From NCBI GenBank assembly GCA_021234155.1, contig JAJEKV010000033.1, positions 13,029,614 through 13,093,613 of the forward strand: a DNA stretch of 64,000 nucleotides, in the 5' to 3' direction. The notes under the pieces were generated by a model. It saw only the letters and a list, made by a program, of their open reading frames with translations, was not told the DNA's origin and ran no database searches. The position numbers and the translations under genes were made by a program. Origin of the DNA: Isoetes taiwanensis (Eukaryota > Streptophyta > Lycopodiopsida > Isoetales > Isoetaceae). Numbering within the stretch: the stretch's first letter is position 1; each line of letters begins with the position of its first letter. This document shows positions 55,600 through 64,000 of this stretch, in pieces.

Positions 55600-57480
55600 G
55601 TGCTCAACATCTGCAAATTCCTTGACGTACAGGCTAATTTTATACCACGTATATAAAGAAAAGGCACAGAGATTTGCAGAGATTGCTCTTTATTCCTTAT
55701 GCTCGTTCTTGAACCCATCATTGTATTATAACCGTATTCTATCCGGAGAAATTTTTGTCTTGCATTTATCGCAAAAAGTGCAAGAACATTTTTCCAACAT
55801 TGAATTACTGATTTAGGTCTGCTTCCCCATGAGTCCTTTTCGCAGACCGCCAATCCATCCTAGAATGCTCATCAAAAATAATCGACGCCCACAACATTAT
55901 CAACAACTCATCATGTATGAATGGAGTAGTACTACCCGTAGATAGCAAGGGCCTCTCAAAAATTCAGCCATTTGGTTCTTTTTATTAACAACTTTACGAC
56001 TTGTTCATGATCCGCATCCTTTTCTCGCAATTTTATTATCGCCATATCAAACCGGGCCCTCAATTTTAATAAGTACCTTACCAAAATTTGAGAGATTATA
56101 CATACCGATGGGTCGGATCCAATCGCGATAGCCGTCCCGAAAAAAAAAAAGTAAAACCAGTCTATCAAAAAACATATAGAAGTCTTAAAACTTGTTCCAA
56201 CCAACGAAGGTGTAAGTTACTCACATTTCTAAACTTTGGGCTTCTAATCATTGAAAAATCTGGTATCCGGCTTTCAAATTTGCTATTCCACTTAATGCGT
56301 TCCACTTAATGATATGACCACGGAGATTGATACTACACTCGAAAGCACCTTGTAGAAGTGTGAATTGGCGCTTCTTCTTCAATCTCACCAATCACCACCC
56401 ATTGGAAGAAAGTAATTTAAACGATATCGCCCCGGTGAAATGCGTAAGGCGGAAAAGAGACGCAATGTTGTTGCACGGATCTTTCCAACTCGGATAAAAG
56501 AGCCACCTTGGTCGCTGGCTTCATTGTTGTTAAATTATTCGCCACCGCTGCATATCCAACATTGACCCACTATCGTGAGAAGCTCCATGGACAACCGATA
56601 AAATGTTAAGGTAGATAACCGGGTAGAACAAAACACTTGCTCCTTCCAAGTATCCGATAAAAATAATTTGTCGATAGTCATTCTTCTATTACGTGCTAGC
56701 GGACGAGCAATGCCTACACTTTGATCACTCGCGGTGTGGCCGAGGGACGGTAGCCGGACGAAGGAAGTGACTGCCATCACCCCCGTTTTGCAGATAGATT
56801 AGCGGGCCAACCGAAAGCTATCATTGCCCCAACACCCCATGTACCACGCTTGCGCCTCGACTATGATCATGCCTATAGGATGCTTGAGCATGAGTCACGG
56901 GGAGTGCCGCAGCCCCCACACTTCAACAGACGGCCCAACCGAACCGGCTTCAAAACACCCATACTACAAATATTGAAGAACAAAGATAGAAAGCTTACCG
57001 TAACATGACCTCGCAGACAAATCATTGCCGTAATACCAAGCACGCTGCCATACCCAAATATACGTAGTAGCCCAAATTTAGAGCAAGCAAAGCCGGGCAG
57101 GAACTCGGGCTTTATATCAAGATGCTTCATGAATGTGTGGCGTAGCCGCCTGCAAAACAAGTAAGAATGGCGATAACACCCGACAATACGCAGGTCGGCA
57201 GAGCCGTAAATAGCAAATAACATGCAGCTGATGTACTATAAACATCAAAGAAAACAGATGGCGGCGGGCTCTCTAAGTTGGACAATGATGGATCTCGATT
57301 CTGAACATGTGGTGTAGGTCCAACAAAACACCAAGAAATTTCATGACGTAGCCGGTGTTCGCAGAACCACCGGAGGAGGGAAGAGCCCGACCAAACCTAG
57401 ATGCCACAGATCCGCGGCTTAAGAAATGATGGCGCTAGAGGCTTAATCTTCTGTTCTGAATCTGGCCGCACATCCGCATC
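55600..57480 (-). pseudogene. Unrecognised degenerate coding block
   Basis: On the minus strand coherent peptides in changing frames include KSVIQCWKNVLALFAINARQ and FADVEHLKVLNIYEIVSG (55850-55560), TMKPATKVALLSELERSVQQ (about 56530-56470), TIDKLFLSDTWKEQVF (about 56670) and a segment bounded by a TTTGCAG acceptor near 57150 and GTAAGC donor near 56990. Base composition is more GC-rich than the surroundings and resembles the coding blocks in the 13.5 kb element. No family recognised; a decayed transposon gene is the likeliest reading. Confidence 0.3.
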
Positions 57481-60029
57481 GAGGAATCCTAACTGTTGAG
57501 ATTAAGGAACCTGGCCTTAAGAGAACACGAAAAATTTTGAAAATATATAGGAATTACATATGTTTAGATAATTGTTGGGTCCTACCCCTAACCATCTTAC
57601 ATTGAATGCGAGGCTGGGTGGCCTCGAGTTTGAGACATATTTGTTCTTCGACTAGTGTATGAATCTCAGAGGAATGCAAGGGAACCTCGAAGGAATCTCA
57701 TAGAATGTTGAGAGATTAGCGAGGAACCTAATGAGCCTTGAGACAACCTCAGTAAACTCACAGGAATCATGATGGAATCCAAAGAAATATAGGGAAATCT
57801 CATAAAAACTTGGGGGAATCTCTGCAGATGGTTGGGCATTTTGAGGGGATCTAGCCATTCTCAAATCGACTCACATTCCTTTTACACCACCAGATTTGTT
57901 AGTTTTATGATTATGAATGTCTATAAGGCAATTACTCTTTGTATAATGAGGACTAATTCTATTTGATCCATTTCACATTAGGAGGATAAATTCTTTGTAC
58001 TTGAATTTGTGTCATCAATGCGACTTTTCTAATGCACGCATGAGATGTTGGGGACATTTGTAGAAGTATGTAGATAGATTTATGGAATATTTGTGATTGA
58101 TATTGTAGATGTTAGTTTAGAATGCGCCCTGATATGCAGTCCGACAATGCTGAATTCAACTTGCACTTCTAAACAAAATGAGAAAAAGAATGTGTCATCT
58201 AGTAAGATTGTTACTCGAATGGTTTTGAGAAATGTTATAAGGTGTTTTACAAAATATGAAGATTATTCATCAAGTTTGGGCGTTAGCATGCGTATAGTGT
58301 TTGGCCCATCTTTGAGAATTGTGTCCAAAGCATTCATATAGAGGTAAACATTGGAGATATCTATACATCAATGCATCATGTTCTTTCTATAGTCTTGTTT
58401 AAGAATAATCCCCAAGTATTGGATGTGAAGCTCTCGTGTCCTATTTGTTAGAGACTGTTAAATGAGCATATTCGAATATCATGACAACTAACTCTACTTG
58501 GTCGCATTGTACTATGAATTTGGATAAATATTATTGTGTAGGTAGCATGATATACAAAATTCACTAGTTTTTGTTTCTGTTTTTTAAGAAAATCCAAATA
58601 TGAAAGATACCTCTAGTCTGGACGACCATCATAAGATTTTTTGTAGCAAAATAAATGCAATATCAAGTTTTCGAAGGCGGCAAAGCGTAGGGTTAGGGTA
58701 ATGCATTTTGCGTCAAAGCTATGGCAGAGGGGGAAGGCAATGAGGTGGAGCTCAGCTAGGCTTGGTACAACCGTAGGGCTTGCAGCTACTTAAGCCATTG
58801 CAAATAGAACAGGCAGATGGATTTTCGGCCACAAATGATTTCGCATGCATCCTAACCAGTGTTTAAAATTACATTTTTCTAGAGGCACCTGCAATTCTGT
58901 TGAAGAAAAAACGTGACACGAATTTTAAAAGCAGATTCACAGGTGTTTCATGCTTTTTCCCCCCTTTTTTTTTCCTTTCCATATTGATGCATTCTTTCTG
59001 TTCTATGCATCACCCCAAAACCCTAGCTGGCAGTTGGCTAGTATTGATGCATAAAGGAGTCATTAACAAGGAGGAGAGGTTTGTTGGTTGCTCTGATTAT
59101 GTGATTCTTTCACGATATCTGGCTCCTTGTTGTAAAAAATGCATATAGGCCATGTAAAGTCAGTTTATATTTGATCCCTTTGTCCTTTGAGTTCATGGGA
59201 GCAATTGGATCTGGAACTGGGATTTTGCTTGCTGTTACCATCATCTACCAATATTTTGAGACATTTGATAAGGAACGGGCAAGTGAGCTTGGGTTTTTTG
59301 GCTTTTAAAAGAATAGTCTTCCTAGTAGCATTCATTATATTGGGGACCTTGAAAGAGGAGCATTCCCTAGGATGATCAGCTGAAGAGTTGTCCATCCCTG
59401 TAAAATTTTGTTTTAGACAGGATGACTTCTTGTAACAACTTCATGCGCTCAAGATCTGCATTTGGAAGGCTACCACCCCTGTAATTTGAATTCAAAAAAG
59501 AAAAAAGAAATCGTCTCCTAAAGATTAGAGTATTCTTGTGATTAAGATTGTTTGTAGACGTATCATTTTTTTAGCAGGCTTGCCTAACCCGAGGTGACCA
59601 ATTTGCTGCAATTCTAGCTATGCCATGTGTCATGCCACATCAGCTCTTTTCCATCTCAACTGTTAGATCTTCTAATTTAACAAAGTTTAAAATGAAACGC
59701 ACTTATTTGCTGCAAACGCACTTCAAAAGGGTTCCCTAAAATTCCCTTAAAAAAGTCCATTTTTAAGATTTTTTTGTGACAGGTGTGACAATTTAGGTAA
59801 TTTAGGTATCTTTTTTGAGGGGTTGATTGAACATAACTTTCATGCAAAAATTTTAAATAGCAATTTTCATCCTCCTAATTTAGAACAAAAAATAGTTACT
59901 TATATAAAGTGTAGCGAAAAAGGGGCAATAAAAAAAATAGCAAGGGTAGTAGAGTGACAAAGAAGTGATATATTCAAGGTTGTGAAAATTGTACAAAATT
60001 ATGAACAAAATTGTCAAAAATATAGGACA
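57481..60029. other. No recognisable gene
   Basis: AT-rich with short frames. It includes a GGAATCTCA-rich degenerate repeat region at 57660-57850 and a TAGGGTTAGGG motif at about 58689. Confidence 0.45.
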
Positions 60030-62290
60030 TTTTGACAAACACTCATCACCCGACTTTCGTTCTTTACATGTTCGAAATCATCGGACAAACTTACATTTTG
60101 CAAAGAAGATCGGGATGCATCTCATCCTCCCACTCATTTAATCCCCGATCACTTGAGCCTTCATCCTCGACTTCACTCTCAAAAGCGGATGTACTTTCCA
60201 GGCGATCTTCTTCCTCGCATACAAGTGAGTCTTCATCATCATCTTTTTTTGCCACCTTTCTAGGTTGTTTGTCTAATCCACATGCCGACCTTATTAAAGT
60301 TTAAGTGACCATACGTAACTTATTAGCGGCCAGTCGAGGAACAAAGTCATATGCAAGAACCTTTACTTCATTTTAGATCTATGATAGTTGTTTTGCTTTG
60401 GACTTAGCTCTCTTTCCCACTCTGTTTTTACCATCTCCAAAGTATAACTCCCATTGAAAGCATTGGCGATTCGTTCTCATCCAGTGCACTTTAATTGAGT
60501 GGGAATTCCATCCTCTCTTGTTACCTCCAAGTTTTAGCTAGCCGTAGCGGCTTCCCTGAGATTCATCATTATCACTGGGACAGCTATGAGCATTCCTTTC
60601 AATCTCGGACCAACCGGATACTCGAAAGCAACTTGTTTGCCGCGTGCCCGAGCCGGCTACATGACTGTCATCTTCATCTCCCGGCCAGCCAATATCTCTA
60701 CATGTTCCTCTTGATTCTCAACTTGCATTGGGAGAGTTTGCCTAGATGGCCCGGGTTGAATGTAACCTGTTCTTCGACCTTGTAATGAAGCTTGCAACAT
60801 GTCATCACGTTCTTAGAAAAAACCGAGGCCACCATAAAGCATCCGCCTCCCCAAAGTGGTTAGAGCATCTTGAATACTTGTCTCAATATAATCCAATGAT
60901 TTGTTTGAGTCAAATGCTCTTCCCTCCTTTTTATTCTTTGTGATTTCTTTCAAGCTTTTTAGAGGCATTTGCTCTGCAGAGAGCATGGAACTAGTATTGG
61001 GGATGGTGCTAATGAATTGAATACTGCTGGGTCACCGCATCGCAAGGATGTGGCATATTTCTTTCCTTGTAAGATGGCCTTGCCATCTACAAGTGAAATT
61101 TGATCTGATGTTGAAATGTAATGTTTCTCAAGGGCTCAATAGCACAAGGACCCAGCTTGATCTCTCCAGAAAAATCCATTCTTTGAAATCATAAGTTTCT
61201 TCCAATAACTCAACGATGTCCGGACGAGGATTATAGAATCTTGATAACCAATCATTGCCGGTAGGTCAGAGCTTTTTTCGAAAGCAAGACGCTTAGAGAA
61301 CCTCATCAACATCCGATCAATTTGATCGTGGTGTATGACCAACAAGCGTGAAACCAATCTTCACCTTCTTGAAGATTTGTTTCTCTACTAGCATAGCATA
61401 GTAAGCAAAACAACGACCGATTCTTATTTTCCTTTGTCGTGTTGTCTAGCTGAAGATATAGAACTGGTGGTATATGTTCTAGATTGGAAAGAAGCTTATT
61501 CAATATTGTGATAGTGAGATTTGGATCAAAGATGAATGTTTGGATAATTCAAAAATGCCTTGCAAGATAGTTTTCCATTAAATACCATAGCACCAACAAC
61601 ATGCAGTGTATGAAATCTTCTTCAGCAGATCCTTAGGCACATTGACAAAATGTGGTAGGGTGGTCTTCTTCTCGTCCATTCCATCAATAACAACCGATAT
61701 GTAGTTGAGTGGTTGTTCCAAACCTTTTCCTATGTTTTGTCAATTTTCTCCTTTCCAAAGATTGTTGTTCTCTGTGCTTGTTCCCGCTTCTTTTCAATGC
61801 ATCCGAAATGAAAATATGTTTAGAAAAGAACCCACTTTAAGCAGAACTAGGCAAGAACACGTTGTGGGAAGCTTACTTTTTTAGTGTGAAGTGTCCTTGC
61901 ATTTTGTCTCGAAGCTTTTAATTCGTGAGCATGTAGCACAAACAAGACATCCTATGCTTTCTAGGAATGGACACGCTGGTGAAAACTCTTTTCCGAAAGC
62001 ACGCGTAAAGTAAGAGTAGCGCACATGGCATTCTCCAACCTCAACACACACATGTCCTTGTAATTATCGTGACTTCACGTTTCGTGAAGTTGTCACCAAG
62101 TGGTACATAGGGAAGCGTTAGGGAGTTTCATAAAGACTCCTTAAAAGAAACCTTCCATCCAAGAAACACATTGAAGGGCATGAACTCTGGATATACCTCC
62201 CGAAAGTGGCGAGAGTCATTAATGCCCGATTCTTGTCAAGCCTTTCTTCGCGCGATCAAGTCGTCTCAACGCCCTAAAGGCATGTGTAAC
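60030..62290 (-). pseudogene. DUF7869-like DDE transposase gene, frameshifted
   Basis: Reading the minus strand from 62290 gives, in shifting frames: HFREVYPEFMPFNVFLGWK, YFTRAFGKEFSPACPFLESI with C-L-V-C-A-T-C (a Cys pair), then PLNYISVVIDGMDEKKTTLP (about 61720), HIPPVLYLQLDNTTKENKNR (about 61480-61410), IGFTLVGHTHDQIDRM across a frameshift (about 61355-61305) and FSKRLAFEKSSDLPAM. The order IDGMD, QLDN-x-x-x-ENKNR, VGHTHDxID is that of a widespread family of uncharacterised eukaryotic transposase-like proteins, which I match to DUF7869. The Asp residues in these motifs are likely catalytic. An acidic C-terminal part (EEEDRLES, 60300-60090) may be the same gene. It is broken by at least four frameshifts. 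Confidence 0.7.
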
Positions 62291-62455
62291 GGCCCATGGT
62301 GAGCCGCTCAATTATTCGAACCTTGAATGTGCCTGTGGGCCCCGGTGACACCCGCATAAATGGGTAGAAGCGACTACTCATAAACGCCCGTGATCGGCTT
62401 TGCCCGGTTGGTTAAGGGCATGTCGGTTAGGAACGTTATAATACCGGTATCGAGG
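62285..62455 (+). repeat. Direct repeat, copy 1
   Basis: It starts TGTAACGGCCCATGGT and contains TTGAATGTGC and AGAAGCGAC, then TCATAAACGCC. Copy 2 is at 62598-62752. Offset about 313 bp. Confidence 0.85.
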
Positions 62456-62597
62456 CGGTGTCTCGAAGTTCGAAGTCTCCATGGGTGCCTATATGCATGG
62501 GTAATTTGCAAAGACTTGGTAATCATTGTGACATGGTATGACATAGACATGGTATAGTTTAATGCTCGAGGGCGAGCATAGTTCTAGTGGGAGAGAC

Positions 62598-62752
62598 CGT
62601 AACGGGCCCATGGTAGACCGCCGGTAGTATTCAACCTTGAATGTGCTCCGGGGGCTGCCCGACACCGCATAAATGGTAGAAGCGACTTCTCATAAACGCC
62701 TGACGGTTTTGCCCAGTTGGTTAAGGGGCATGTCCGCTTAGAACGCGTTAAG
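62598..62752 (+). repeat. Direct repeat, copy 2
   Basis: Diverged duplicate of 62285-62455 with small indels in G and C runs. Confidence 0.85.
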
Positions 62753-63683
62753 ATGTATCAATTTAAAGGTTTTGACAGACGGTGGCCCACCGGTACCGTA
62801 AGTAAACTTCTCACCATAATCGGCCTTAATATTGAAGGCTAAGTAGCCCCTTTGGTCTAGCGTGAGTCATTGAACCGTAACTATCACGCGAATCAACCTC
62901 AATTCCTTTAGTCCAATCTTAAGCAAACAACGCAGAGAACAAAGGCTTTGTATGTGTTGCCCTCAAGTGAGCCTCGGCCCATGAAGCTTCTTTGGGTTGT
63001 ACATGCTTTCCGTAAGTTTAAGCCATAAGATTCTTACTTGCGTGAGCTTTGAATTCAACATAGAGTCTTGTGGTTTTGGTAGGTCCTCGCCCCGAGAGAT
63101 CAACATGAGGTGTTTCTTCATTCCCAGAGATCAACATGAGGTGTACTAGTAGATGCCGAGAGGTTTGCCGTGGGCAAGTCCGGGGAGGTGCTTTCCCTCT
63201 CTCGAAAAAAGTAATCGAGGTTGATGATGTAATTGATCAGACCGGCGTCGTAGAACACAGAGGAGTTAGCGTGTTTATCGCTCCCACTTGTTGTAGTACC
63301 AATTAGCCAATTGGATGGAGTTACGTGATTTGCCTCCTCGGGGAGGCAGCCCCCGCAAGTGGACTATGGGAGACGATTAAAAATGAACCGGAGGAGGTAG
63401 TCCGAGCTCAAGCCTGTGGTGGAGTAAAAACACATTGGTGGGGGCAAACGATGTTCGTGAGCCGGTGTGGTGGAGTAAATTGAACTGGTGGTGGAAGCCG
63501 AGGGTGGTGCGTCTTTGGAGTAAACTCAAAGAAATGGGGGTTTGAATATCGGAGGTAGAATATTCGTGGCTACTTCACAGTGTCCGCTGAGGAGGTGTGA
63601 AAGTCATTGCAGGGAGGAAGCCTAGGGGAGTTGGAGGCTCTGCTGCTTTCTCGAGCCATACCGTAAAAGTTAAGCGCCACAAT
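62753..63683. other. No recognisable gene
   Basis: A G-rich stretch with AGAGATCAACATGAGGTGT duplicated at about 63096 and 63125. No coding series seen. Confidence 0.5.
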
Positions 63684-63830
63684 GTATAAAATTTATACCT
63701 ACGTAAGAAACAGACGGCTTAAATTTATACGTAGATGGTATAAATTTATGAGGAAGGAAACTTTAAAGATGACCTATAAATTTATACAGAGATGGTATAT
63801 ATTTATACAGAGGAGGGCACATATATAAAT
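63684..63830. repeat. Cluster of GTATAAATTTATAC palindromes
   Basis: About five copies or near-copies of TATAAATTTATA, often preceded by GATGG or followed by ACAGAG, lie within 150 bp. Confidence 0.8.
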
Positions 63831-64000
63831 TTCATTGACAACTAAATCAAATATGGAGTTTGTATACCCATTACGGTTTATTGAGGAAAGGAAGAGTGAG
63901 CAAGCAATTGCACACTCTTTTACTACCATTTTGGGAAGAACAAGTTGACTTCTCGTAAATTGTTTGCATATATATGATTTCCATGACAAATGTGCTTTTT

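Noticed and set aside
1-64000. tRNA or rRNA genes
   Set aside because: None was recognised by eye; no cloverleaf with proper A and B boxes or rRNA-like block was noticed, though a covariance search was not possible.

Overview
The window is eukaryotic, AT-rich and dominated by mobile DNA. It is most likely from a large plant genome, and a fern or another seed-free plant fits best. The evidence is GT-AG introns and TATA boxes, a plant L1-type LINE with a zf-RVT tail, a CACTA transposase with DUF4218/DUF4216-like parts, a Helitron 3' end, an OBERON/TITANIA-type PHD-finger gene piece, and a secreted two-exon cyanovirin-N homology (CVNH) lectin gene. CVNH proteins are known from ferns and fungi. 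The species assignment is an inference.

Layout. 1-1.66 kb holds nothing recognisable. A foldback element (1657-2053) sits beside the first copy of a 2.6 kb repeat (2054-4668). That copy is split by a 13.5 kb element with terminal inverted repeats (4669-18209) and resumes at 18210-18610. A second, unsplit copy lies at 36506-39523 and serves as the empty site. The repeat is followed by a polypyrimidine tract with a conserved tail (18611-19515), a decayed L1-type LINE (20.4-24.6 kb), unassigned fragments (25-27.9 kb), a cluster of about 12 copies of a 22 bp palindrome (27.8-31.05 kb), the CVNH gene (33664-34132, minus), a 5'-truncated LINE with a (TTA)n tail (35.1-36.1 kb) and repeat copy 2. Next come a CACTA-like terminus (39904), an OBERON-like gene piece (40.27-42.0 kb), a CACTA transposase gene (44.2-46.7 kb, minus), a strong RNA-type hairpin (48929-49017), a Helitron 3' end (53073), a second polypyrimidine element (53.6-54.1 kb), and decayed minus-strand coding blocks. 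The last of these (60.0-62.3 kb) is a DUF7869-like DDE transposase.

The most unusual part is the 13.5 kb element. On the plus strand it carries a row of short, TATA-driven genes. These include a degenerate histone H3-like gene with a long tail and four paralogous small coiled-coil genes. The stretches between and after these genes hold hairpins whose arms share the sequence GATCACACGACGCGAA or close variants. A minus-strand, transposase-like block lies to the right. The punctuation by one hairpin family suggests a common terminator/processing signal, or a small foldback element spreading within the host element.

Only the CVNH gene reads as intact. Most other coding blocks have frameshifts. 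In the duplicated repeat, differences between copies cluster at CAG/CTG sites near the insertion, so some frameshifts may be consensus errors at CHG-methylated sites and not real decay.
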